The notes under the pieces were generated by a model, which saw nothing but the letters and a program-made list of their open reading frames with translations, was not told the DNA's origin and did not search any database. DNA of 64,000 nucleotides from positions 9,610,349 through 9,674,348 of the forward strand of contig NC_088318.1 in NCBI RefSeq assembly GCF_910592395.1. Direction: 5' to 3'. Made by a program: the position numbers and the translations under genes. Position 1 is the stretch's first letter. Each line of letters starts with the position of its first letter. The DNA is from Lineus longissimus. Its lineage: Eukaryota; Nemertea; Pilidiophora; Heteronemertea; Lineidae. Below are positions 20,206 to 31,161 of the stretch, piece by piece.

Positions 20206-20326
20206 TTAACCTGTTAGGCAAAAACGCTACTTGTAAGTCACGTACGTCTTACATTCCTAATGCAGTGTGTTTTCAAAATCAGTCACATATGACGGGATGT
20301 CCTCCCTTTATCAATTGAATTTATCC

Positions 20327-21074
20327 ACGATGTTTCGGCTCCAACACTGCAAAATGCACGAATTCTGGATCACCCATGGGGATATACAGAATTCTGGATC
20401 ACCCTACTCGCTCGACCTTGTATCACCCGCTCTATGGTTTTGTCTTTCCTCTCAATACAAGCCGAGGGATTGTTACAAAAAATTTCCACAGGCAAGTTCA
20501 TTAGGGGACAACCTATTGATTACGTTCGTTGGCCCTGGTTTCGACTTGTTTTTTCCGAGAAAATTGGCAATGTCAGGTTCACGATCCCATTTAGGGACCA
20601 TCTCAAAGGAGGGGGTCAGGCCATTTGAGGGGCTCTGTTCTTCTTTAAATTATTTTTGTCTTCATTTGTGATAAAAAGTGATGCCAAAGTTATGTTTTTG
20701 TTAGTCTTTTAGGGGGGGAGGGTGTCCACAGAGAGAAGAACAATGTTCTTCTTTTTTGGCATCAATGAATTTTGAGATGGTCCCTTATCATATAGGCCTA
20801 CCCGACTCAGTGTGATCTGGGATCGTGAACCTGAAATTGCCGTTTTTCTCAGAAAAAACAAGTCAAAACTCGGCCAAACGAACGTAATCAAAAGGTTGTC
20901 CCCTAATGATTGCCTGTGGAAATTTTTGTAACAATCCCTCAAATGGTATTGAGAGGAAAGACAGAACCATCGAGCAGGTGATACAAGATCGAGCGAGTAG
21001 AGTGATCCAGAATTCTATATATCCCAATGGGAAATCCAGAATACGTGCATTTTGCATTGTTGGGGCCGAAACGT
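20327..21074. mobile_element. Long inverted-repeat element (~280-bp arms)
   Basis: Left arm about 20327-20609 and right arm about 20777-21074 are reverse complements with roughly 10-15% differences and small indels. Both contain GGATTGTTACAAAAA-TTTCCACAGGCAA and TTAGGGGACAACCT (or complements) and end in ATGTTTCGGCTCCAAC / GTTGGGGCCGAAAC. The loop is about 170 bp. Frames on both strands here share peptides because of the symmetry. No target duplication could be set. Confidence 0.75.
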
Positions 21075-21634
21075 CATTGACGTCACTCCGCGGGGATCTC
21101 CCGGCTATCGCGGTATGACGTCATTAATATCGCGTCATTTCCACGGCCATCTCCCTCTTGCGCTCTGACGTAGAACGTCGGCGACGTCACGGTGATCTGA
21201 GAATTTTCAGTCAAAAATTGCCAAAAATTATCATTTAATCCCATTTTTTGGTATATGATAAATGTAAAACGACCCTCGTGTGATTTCCAAGATAGCAGAT
21301 CACATGATTGAGTGGTCCAAAGACCAATCACGATAATAACATGTACGGTACTCTATGTTTCTCACTTGTTGGTGACTAGTCTCAATTTTTACTTACCCTG
21401 GTATAGACACTACGTTGTAAATGTACATTTTTGATGATGACTTACAGCTAACTCGTCATAAGGACGAGTTACATGCATTTCTATTACACAGGACTGTAAG
21501 ATTAGTGCCGATACGCACAGTGCAAGGTTATACGATGCGGCCTTACGCCAGTTCTTCTGTATATTCTAATTCCAGCCATCACAATCCGTATTGAAGTTAT
21601 TGCTCGCCATACCTATGTTGTCGGTGACAGCCAT
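21075..21634. other. Intergenic, no gene seen
   Basis: Several GACGTCA-like sites cluster at 21075-21190, then AT-rich DNA. No supported gene. Confidence 0.4.
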
Positions 21635-21958
21635 GTGTCGACACCTCTCCACATGTCTTGTCTGTTCATGCCGCCGGCCCTCACCATCTCTCCTGAAAGA
21701 AGGGATGCGTCGTCATCGTATGAGAGAGGCCTACTGGACGAGAGTTTGCCATCGAAGAAGATATCATTCTTTACAGGTATGGTTATTCTGTCTCTGGTGA
21801 AGGCAGTCCAATTGAAGGAAATGTCCTTTTACAGATCCTTCAACCCCAAACTTAGCAAGTTATTAGCTCATGCTCTGGAGCTTAGCAAACTGTATGTGGA
21901 AACTTGGTTAAAATAACTGTGGTAAATATTGAACACGATGCTTCTCTTCTAGTCTGTT

Positions 21959-22198
21959 TGCAGACAATTGAAGATCGACCCTAACGAAGACAACATGAAC
22001 TGTTGGAGCAAAGGCGACCATTCCAACTCCCTGCAGATCACGTGCCTGCACCAAGGATTGATCGGGATTGAGAGCATCGATACCACGTGGCAAACACCAG
22101 ATGTTGGGAGTCTGGGCATCAAGGATGTTGAAATCGGTGAGAAGGTCACCCTACAGCTGGTTGCGCAAACAGATCATCCGGTTGGCCGACATTCATAG
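21959..22198 (+). CDS. Possible exon of an unidentified gene
   Basis: An open stretch follows a 3' splice site (CTTCTCTTCTAG, and again TCTGTTTGCAG at 21963) and encodes a protein-like segment with WSKGDHSNSLQITCLHQG and DVEIGEKVTLQLVA before a stop at 22196. No family is recognised. An upstream open segment ends at a donor-like TTACAG|GTATGG at about 21776, and a further segment lies at 24259. Together they may be a decayed host gene on the plus strand. Confidence 0.3.
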   Translation, partial: CRQLKIDPNEDNMNCWSKGDHSNSLQITCLHQGLIGIESIDTTWQTPDVGSLGIKDVEIGEKVTLQLVAQTDHPVGRHS

Positions 22199-22604
22199 CA
22201 GGATTGGATGTTCCTCGATATGGGTTCTGACGTTGATGAATCAAGTGCTTGATGAGGTGATGCATTCAGGTTTGTAACCTTTCCTTGTTCTGATTGGCAT
22301 GTCAAACTCATGATCCCAAATTGCCAGGGGATTGTCTTCTGGGGTCTTCTCAAATGAGCACATTTCTTGGTGTCTGACTGACCATCCTAGGCTTAAATTG
22401 AGTCTTGCCATGCTCTGTCCTCCACAGGTCCCCCTCATAGTCCAGTCAATATACGGCAAAAAGAGCCAAACCAAGAACAAATTGCAACATGGGTTTTTAT
22501 GGTTGTTTCTTGTACTATGGATTATTGAGAACAACATAGAAAAAGTCGAGAGAAATTGAATTTGGGGAAAGTCGTTCAAACGTTACCATGGCAACCTCAC
22601 CACA

Positions 22605-23140
22605 TTTTTGGCTCACCGTAAGGGGAGTCAATACGATAGCCATGTGTCCGTCGTCGTCGTCGTATCCTGTGGCACGTTTCTTAACCGCTTGTGCTATGAA
22701 CCTGAAACTTGGTACACATCTTGCCCAAGGTCATATCTACCCTGACACTGAATTTCGGTCTGATTTCTGACTTGACAACCAGGGGGCTAAAACCCAAAAC
22801 TTAAAAAGTGCGGTATCTCTCTCATTACTGATTTATTTTTGCTTAAACCTTTATGGTGGGTACCCCTAGCTAGGATACATAACATATCATACGGGTTTTT
22901 GACTTGACCTACTTGTCATGGTCACAGAGGTCAAACTCTAAAAATTCATCGATAGTGGCACGTTTTGTCATTATTTGTTGTACAGTCTTCAAATTTGGTA
23001 TGTAGACACCTATTGGGCAGCTCTATATGTTGACGAAAATTCAGGACGATGTGGCGTATTGTTCAAGGTCGTAGAGGTCAACCTCTGAAATTTCACCGAA
23101 AGTGGCACGTTTTGTCATTATTTGTCCTGTTGTCTTTTAA
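22605..23140. repeat. Old interspersed repeat with internal direct copies
   Basis: Begins TTTTGGCTCACCGTAAGGGG and carries TGTCCGTCGTCGTCGTCGTA. The phrase AGTGGCACGTTTTGTCATTA occurs at about 22953 and 23101, 148 bp apart, followed by related sequence. No coding. Confidence 0.5.
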
Positions 23141-24258
23141 TTTGTTAGGTAGCATATCAGTACCCGTGTCATACACTTATTTAGGTATCTTCATATGTTT
23201 ATTATAAAAAGTCAGATCGGTCAATTGAAATAAATTGTCTGTTAGTGTTGGTCTGTGAACATGGTAAACTAAGCATGTTCCTGTGTACTTAGGATGTATA
23301 CGGTGAGCACAATGGCCGCTGGCCGTTTCATTACGAAAAAATCTATGTTTCCCTTGCAATTCCGCCAAAACTTAATGTTTTCAAACGAAAATTTATTAAA
23401 TTCATAGACACCTCTTATGTCGTATTTTTCTTAATGCAAAAACAGTTACTCTTCAGGACACCTTTCCTTGTTAGGTCTGATTAATATACCGTAGTGAAAT
23501 ACATATTAGCCTGTCCCAACCAGAGGACAATCAACATTAAGAGAACTCTTCACAATCACTGATCTTAACCAGTATGGTGATAACATGGTGACCTGGTGAC
23601 AGTCTCAACGGCCTTACACTACTAGTCAGTGGACAGGACTATCGATCCAGCATCAACTGGTGTCTGAAAGAAGACGGCATATAAATTAGACCTAACAAAG
23701 AAAGGTGCCCGAGGTGAGTGAACTAGGGTCTCAATGATACCCGATGGTAACACTGACGCCTCGCCGGTGAAGTCGAAAAAGGACAGACCTGGTGGAATTT
23801 TTTCGACCCTTTTGTTATACGGGATCAACTTGATGTAAACTACAAATGTGACTTGAAAAATTGAACACATTTTCAGTGTGTATTAAGAAATTAAGTGAAA
23901 TGTGAGAGTAAAATTAACTGCAAAAAGAGAGAGAAAACGACGCGAAGCTGAACAATGTCCAGTCATGTGGCGCCGCCACGCGCGCGGCGACGTAAAGAAC
24001 CACTGCGACACGCGCAACGTCTAACGGTGGAATATGGTCTATTGAAATCTTTTTGCCGTTTCTACCAGAAAAATTTCCTATCGATGGTAATAATAGGCTT
24101 ATCTGATGTGAGTGTCATAGAATCACTATTTTGAAGTGTTCCAGAGTTGGTGGGTTGTTACTGCTGATTAGACGAAAGGTATTGAGTTCTGAAAACCTCT
24201 CTGATTTACATGTATGAGTTAATTTAGTCTAATGTTTGTATCTTTGTCTCTTCCTCAG

Positions 24259-24448
24259 CCTGAGATCGTCTCTGCCCACATCTGGTGGTGCCCGCCCGGC
24301 AGCTACCTAGAGACATAGTGGCCAGGTAGCAAGCCCAAGGACAAGATCAACAGTTATTATACGTCAGACGACCATCTGCTCAGCAGAGGCCTCATCTATG
24401 CGGTCATCTTTGAGGCGAGAAACTACTGAAATGTTCAAATACAAGAGG
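24259..24448 (+). pseudogene. Decayed exon with internal stop
   Basis: Between a clean acceptor (CTTCCTCAG at 24258) and donor (AAGAGG|GTAAGTG at 24449), one frame reads HIWWCPPGSYLET, a TAG, then KINSYYTSDDHLLSRGLIY and a TGA near 24427. Codon use and residue mix are exon-like, but the TAG interrupts it. Family not recognised. Confidence 0.35.
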
Positions 24449-26030
24449 GTAAGTGATCAAGTAGAGAGGTGATGAGGTCTTAGCTTGTAGGTTGGACTGA
24501 GGGTATGGGATCATAGGCGCTACACCTAGTCTCTGTAAAATGCCACTTTGTTAAAGTTAGGCACCAGTTGGGTTATTGGTCACTCCCGGGTAGTAAGCTT
24601 TGCTTCTCAGAGAGGTTAGGACAACGGAATGGTCGTAGATCAGATTGAGGTGTCAGGTACTCTAGAAACCAAAGCAATATGCTCTGGAAACAACAGTGAT
24701 CATCCCAACTTTTCTTTGTTTACAGAAGAGGGCACCTTTCCACAAGCGCTTGCCAGACAGACCTTCATCCTAAGTCACCACCAGACTTTCAACCTGGTTG
24801 TCAACTCTACCACATGCCATAGCATCCAAGTAGCCTGGTACTTGCCTAGAGAAGATGGACTCCATGTCGATTGACTCCAGTCTCTCAGACGCATCGCAAT
24901 CTGCAGTTCTCGCAATACCTGATGTCAGATGTGACAGAGTCAAAAGTGGATGAGTTGTGCGAATGCACAGAGAATAGTCGGAAATTCTGATAGCCCAAAG
25001 GTGCTCAAACAAACTTAAATTCCAATACTGTTGATCTAAGGCACCACGCTTTTGACGTTAGCCGTGGGGAAGTTGTGTGAAGTTTTAGCATTGAACTGAT
25101 TATAGATTCAGTCGTGTGATATACATTTCAAGGTCCCATAGGGCAAATTGCGTGTATGCACTGATAAGCTTGTTGAATGTTGTATTTTGTATTTATTTTA
25201 CATCAATAATATGAGGCAAAATTATGAATTGTTTTGAATAAATTGGTTATAACATATATTTCGTTGTTCAACTTACTGATGAAGTAATGGTCATACAATT
25301 GACACACCCTCTGGCATGGTATTCACCACACCATTGAGAAACCAGACTAAAGCTATCAGTCATTGGATGTAAGACGAATCTCGAGACCAGTGGCATAATT
25401 GCTCACAATGAGGAGGTGGAAGGTTCACCGGTTGCAATGACAATAACCTCTGGCGTTGTCTCGGTAACATCATTGGGAGGAGGAGGACATCACACAAAGA
25501 TCCCATGGGCCTCGACTCAAAAGGGAATAAGTGCCGATATCTGAGCTAAAATAAAGAATGCCTTGAAAAACCACTGAAACCCTATCCAAATTGTATCATT
25601 TTAACACATTTTGTTAACAGTACATAGATCTTATAATTAGACAACATTCGGTGCCAATCGACTAATTAGAAGTGTTTAAACGAAGTGTTTTTGTTTTAGG
25701 GGGTACCCATTTTTGCTATTTTTTCACAATTTTTTTGTTTTTTTTTAATAAATTTACCATGCACTTGACTTAAATAACTGTTTTTTATGCATATATCATT
25801 GTTTTCTAGAATTTTCACCAAAAAAAATCATTTTACTGTATTCGCCGGTTAATTCATGTGTTAAAGGTAACAGCTGAACAAGACTTAGAGCTGGAGTTCA
25901 CAAAAATTGCTAAATTTTTAATATTGATATGTTTACTGCTGATTTGGGTAGGAGAGGGTTGTAAATGATAAAATATGATAAAACAAAGAGATTTGGTGTG
26001 ATTTAAAAAAAAAAGGAGAGTTTGCCCAAA
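24449..26030. other. Intergenic, no gene seen
   Basis: AT-rich with a poly-T patch at 25735-25748. Frames at 24629 and 24770 lack family or exon signals. Confidence 0.4.
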
Positions 26031-26035
26031 GACAG

Positions 26036-26611
26036 TGGTCACTATTAAAGACTGTCTCGTCCTGTCACAACCAAGCCAATGATTTTCTCCTCCTGTTGAG
26101 ACAAACTCTATAGATCACCCTGAGGTCATGAAGACCAATCAGACTGACACAGTGGTCACTAAGACCGTCTCGTCTTGTCACAACCAAGCCAATGATTGTC
26201 TCCTCCTGTTGAGACAAACTCTATAGATCACCCTGAGGTCACGAAGACCAATCAGACTGACACTGGGGTCACTAAGACCGTCTCATCTTGTCACAACCAA
26301 GCCAATGATTGTCTCCTCCTGTTGAGACAAACTCTACAGATCACCCTGAGGTCATGAAGACCAATCAGACTGACACAGTGGTCACTAAGACCGTCTCGTC
26401 TTGTCACAACCAAGCCAATGATTGTCTCCTCCTGTTGAGACAAACTCTATAGATCACCCTGAGGTCATGAAGACCAATCAGACTGACACAGTGGTCACTA
26501 AGACCGTCTCGTCTTGTCACAACCAAGCCAATGATTGTCTCCTCCTGTTGAGACAAACTCTATAGATCACCCTGAGGTCATGAAGACCAATCAGACTGAC
26601 ACAGTGGTCAC
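26036..26611. repeat. 113-bp satellite, five copies
   Basis: Unit positions are set by AAGACNGTCTC at 26048, 26161, 26274, 26387 and 26500, an exact 113-bp step. Copies are nearly identical (e.g. GGGGTC for GTGGTC once), so amplification or gene conversion was recent. No open frame spans it. Confidence 0.92.
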
Positions 26612-27522
26612 GACCACAAGCCTAAGATAATATAATTCGAGGAGAAAACACTTTATAGCAACATTTAAACTTTATTACTGCAAATCTTAACTAATACTGC
26701 ACTTGCACAATGAACAAGGGGTGAGAAAATTTACAGAGCACTTAAAAGGCTTGATTTGTTACATAAAATGCATTTGAAATTTAAAAACGAATTGAAAATG
26801 AATTTAACATTCAAACTAATTGAATAAGCATTGAACATATTTTACAGTGCTGGGATATCAACTGATATAAATTTTTTGTGGCTATAAAGCAATTGAGATC
26901 TCACATCATAATGAACACAGAAGCGAAACCTTGCACAACAAGAACAAGTCAACATCATAACAAAATATTCACAATACATGTTTATCGAACTCGTATTTAC
27001 AAAAGTACCGTACCAAAGAAAGAAACTCTCTAGTGCCTTTCATGCTATTATCATAAAGGCCACACAAAATTCAGTTTTATCAAAATGTCTTGTATTTAAT
27101 GCTAAACTATAAAACATGAATCAGCGTATCCCTCTTACAAAACCAAAATTTTTATAACTTTCAACTCCACCAAAACAAGTGTCACACAAAAAACAACACA
27201 CTATTAAAATGGCTAGTACAGGGTATACTCTGACCTTAGACATTCAAAAGGAAGAGTTACTCTTACCCTTTCCTAAGACAGTGAGATCATTTATATGATC
27301 ATTATTAAGATTGAATGAGTTTTCATTGTATTATTATATTTATTATGCAAATGATCATAAAATACCACTTACACAAATTTAATGCTGTCCACCATATAAT
27401 TGAGATACATCTAACTTCTCTGTGCTATTATGGATAGAAAACCAGGTTATGGGTTTGTAAACCCATGGTTAATTGCAAAGCCAAAATATCTTATAAATCA
27501 CTCTGTTGCTACATCCTCTACG

Positions 27523-27584
27523 AATTAGTGCAAGCAGGTTTTTGGCCCTGTTTTAACAGGGCCAAAAACCTGCTTGCACTAATT
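27523..27584. repeat. 62-bp perfect palindrome
   Basis: AATTAGTGCAAGCAGGTTTT continues to 27552 and is followed, after a 2-nt centre TT, by its exact complement to 27584 (30-bp arms). It could fold as a hairpin in RNA from either strand. No related copy is seen in the window. Confidence 0.9.
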
Positions 27585-27861
27585 TAAAAAAACATTGACT
27601 GCTGTGCAAGCCGTGGAGGATCCCCATAGTTGCCTATCAAACAGAAAGAGTCACTTAACATGAACATATAACAGTTACTCCTACTACATGACTTCCAACA
27701 ATACACCCATATTACAGTGAGCCTTTTAAAAAGTGTGTAGTTTTTTTGTGAGACACCATGTTGTACGCGAATGTCCTGAAACTTATTATATACTTATGTA
27801 ACTTTTCACACAACATCTGAATTTTGTACAATCTAATCATTACAACCGGTACCAATTTATA

Positions 27862-27952
27862 CACCTGGGTTTTGTGGTTCTAGCCAGAGTCGAACCCACG
27901 ACCTTTCGGTTATGGCCCCGGCCCTCTAACCATTACTCCGCTGATCCCTTAC
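27862..27952 (-). mobile_element. tRNA-derived SINE head, truncated copy
   Basis: On the minus strand GTAAGGGATCAGCGGAGTAA starts a tRNA-like head with TGGTTAGAGGGCC, CAT anticodon position, and GGTTCGACTC box B, matching 19882-19955. The body is only about 25 bp long before it diverges. Confidence 0.7.
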
Positions 27953-29573
27953 ATATTGCCCATTGTGATCCCAAGACACAGATCTAAGATCATTGCCATG
28001 TGATACCTTGACGAATATTAAGAATTTTTGTTCAAAAAATGATAACTTTACCCTGTATACCATTCTCCAATTTAGTCCAAGTCCATGCACGACCTAGTCG
28101 TACTTAGAATATAAAAACACACCTTAACCTATACATGTAGCAGCTAACATTACTATTGACTACTGGTGAAGCCGTGTAATAAAGTGACACACAAGATTCA
28201 ACTGATCAAAGGGAAATAATAAAAAATAATAAATGCAGAAAATTAGACCAATATCTCACTTTCATGACAATGCATATTGACATCCCTAAACGACTATCTA
28301 AAGTCATTTCATCACCATTTACATATTTATGTATGACCTGGTCTTTCATTGAAGTATGCCATGAAGCATATCAAATAACAATGAAATTTCAAGTAGAGTA
28401 CAATGCTGCAATGAGACTTCACCAAATATTAATCATTAAAGAAGGATCACATGTTTTATCGCCATGACAATGATCTTAGGTTAGTGATGTGCGATCAGCA
28501 CCAATATTGTACGTACATAGTACCATAATAGTGATAACACTAGAGGGAAGGACTTTACAGAATGTACATTTTGTTTCTAACACGACTTTCAACCATATGT
28601 GACCCACACTGGCTAAAGGTTCCACTAGGATTAATGGAGAAAAGTAATCTACTCAGATTTAGCAAAAGATAGACAATAGTGAAATAAATGGAAGAGACAG
28701 GGGCCACTGTGCTCACCAATCAATGTGTAGCAGAAGAAATGGACATACTAAGTATGGTTCACTAAGTATACAGCGCAACATGCTAAAAGGCAACTAACGC
28801 TAGGTCACCTGAACGTACAGATGCTGAATAATAGTTTCAAAACACCAAATTAAAAGACTGTATGAGCGACATTATCTGGATCCTTTAGCTAGAGTGACTC
28901 CCAAATACTAGTCATAAGAATCGGTCTCAAGAGCTACATAGTCACAGGTCAAGTCTTGGGGTAGAGAAAGTGTCGGAAAAGTGTTAGAGGCCTAAGCTGA
29001 GCAACAACACTTGGTTACAAGTAAAATACCTTTTCAGACCAGCATTACACAGCTACAGAGCTACATTGGTAGGGTTGTTTTACAAGATACAAGTTAGTCA
29101 ATCAGCCAGGCCTATAACACTTTCCCAACACTTTATTTACCCCCAGACTTGACCTCACCCAAAAATACTAGAACTGACTCCTGTCATTCATGTACATGTA
29201 AAATCATATAAATCATTAATCGTATTTTAAGATGAAAGCATGTGTCTGTGAACAAGTAACCAGTCCATGGCAATCATAAGGCAGCAAGTTACCCCAGGCA
29301 AGCTGAGCGTAGTAACCGGACATAAGGCAACCTGTCCCATAACATACTTTCAACATTGATTAACTGGCAAAGGAAATAACTGATAGTATTGTAACCACCT
29401 AGTCTAGCCGGGCCCAAAACAACATATCAAGCTATAGTCCAAAGCCAGCCTTTAGATACTTCACTCACACTCACAAACAAAACACTAAGAAATCCAGTTG
29501 ACACTGTACTGACCAACTATGACATCACTCTCTTATTATTATTGACAGTCAATACACATGAAGCATAATCAGC

Positions 29574-31161
29574 TTAGTCACTCCCAGCCTTTGCAATATT
29601 GACCTTCTTCATAAAGGCATCTGTTTTCCTCCTGTTCCACATGAAAATTAAAAACTGGATAAAGAAACAAAAGTGAGACTGCGACAGATGCATGCCAGTG
29701 TATTTGATACACTGAAGAAAACTATTGAACTGTTCACAAATTTCTGTATTGTACCCAGTGAAAGTACTGAGTCGCCGAGATCTAAAATTCTTCCCACAGG
29801 TGTGGGTTATTCCGTGAAACACATCATGCCATATCCTACTATGAATAAAAAAATCTGGTTCCCTGTTTAGGCTGTATTCGCTCAGGGAACATGCAAAATC
29901 ATAAAAGACCTCCTTTGGAGGCTCTGGCATATATCTATAAATAGATGCAAAGGGGTCTTTCCTCCCCTCTGCACCCTGTATGACATGGAAACTGTAACAA
30001 TGGCCATGGATGGGGCAAAACCAAAGAAAAAGATACGACCAGCCACCAACAGAAACTTTGCCAAAACTTTTATGACATCTTTCCTCCTCACATGGCAAAT
30101 CATCATGGTTGCTAGATGCAGATTTTATTGCATATCCAGGCAGCTCCCTTAATATATTGCCATGTGGGGAGAAATAATATGCTACACCAGATTCTGGATT
30201 ATAAGTGTGATCCTAAGGGGTTGGGGGTGAATACATATGATCATTGCGATGGATTTCCTGGATGAAATCAACAAGATATGAAATAAATGCATTAAATAGA
30301 ACAGACTTGTGGTGAATTGAAGATATATACAAAGCATGGCCCAATTCGGGGCAAAATGTTCGAACAAACTTAGGGTCTAAATCTGGGGATGTGGCCAAGA
30401 TTTCCCCAATAAACCTATGCGGAATGACAGTACTGACAGCAGCATGAATTTAATAGAATAAGAACCTCTGCCCAAGCTTGCTTTAAATCAGCTGGTAGTA
30501 CATCAGAAAGAAATGAGGTAAGGATATCCTTACAACCTGGAGCCTGGGGACAAACTGACAGGAGATTCTCATCCTCCAAGGCTCTATCGACATCAGAAAT
30601 AATAACAGCATCTTTGCAAGATAAATAAATTTTGGCAGTGTTTTTGAGATGTTTACGAGCTTTTCTTACCAAAGCATCATCTGTGCCTGGACGGTAAGGC
30701 AAAAAGACCCTGTCAAAACGTTTATGGTTGGGCTTACTTATACGTGGGGTGTCTGGTTTTTCAACAGGGGAAATATTTACATTACGGAAAGGCATACCAA
30801 TGTGAGTGCCATCGCCAGCAATGGACTTAGGATTAAATTTACACCAGGGGTCAATATGAGTACGAAAGTCAATCTGCATTCGACCACACCAAGAAAAAAA
30901 CCATGAAACAAAAGTAGACTTATTCATGAATGGGGCGGATGCAGGGTGGATGGATTGATAAATACGAGACATGTCATCGCAGAAAGAGGAAAAAGAAATT
31001 TTGGATGATAAAATACGATTGAGAAAATCCCAGCCAACCTCATCACATGCTGCCACTTGCTTGGACCATAGAAATACGTTGTCGCTAGCACCACTGTATA
31101 AAACACGTTCCTCACATCTCTGAAGGCATTCTCGAAAGAACACTTTAGCTCTTATAGGACT
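29574..31161 (-). pseudogene. KDZ-related gene, exon 11: transposase-like core with two lesions
   Basis: Opens at CTTCTATTGCAG|AGTCCT. First block (to ~30455): KVFFRECLQRCEERVLYSG, SIAGDGTHIGM (candidate first catalytic Asp), and ISDVDRALEDENLL. The reading frame then changes by one base in the region 30445-30460. The second block reads TSPDLDPKFVRTFCPELGHA and meets an in-frame TAG at 30213-30215; beyond it the same frame runs to 29574 with GGWSYLFLWFCPIHGHCYSF, FYDFACSLSEYSLNREP, RIWHDVFHGITHTC and CEQFNSFLQCIKYTGMHLSQ. These C-terminal phrases are typical of KDZ transposases. One indel plus one nonsense change suggests loss of function, though the rest is well kept. Confidence 0.75.

Larger units (their letters stand above)
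26671..29573 (-). other. Probable long 3' UTR of the KDZ-related gene
   Basis: AT-rich, without coding frames, downstream of the stop at 29574 on the minus strand. A polyadenylation signal AATAAA (plus-strand TTTATT at 26671-26676) lies near its far end, just before the 113-bp satellite. Contains a SINE copy and a perfect palindrome. Other AATAAA sites exist, so the true end may be closer. Confidence 0.35.

Noticed and set aside
26036-26611. CRISPR-like array
   Set aside because: The whole 113-bp unit repeats without variable spacers, and the context is eukaryotic.
27523-27584. Possible microRNA gene
   Set aside because: The hairpin is perfectly paired with a 2-nt centre, unlike natural miRNA precursors; more like a palindromic repeat.
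30430-30465. A tiny intron that would repair the KDZ frame
   Set aside because: The only GT-AG pair found spans about 33 nt, too short to be a plausible intron.
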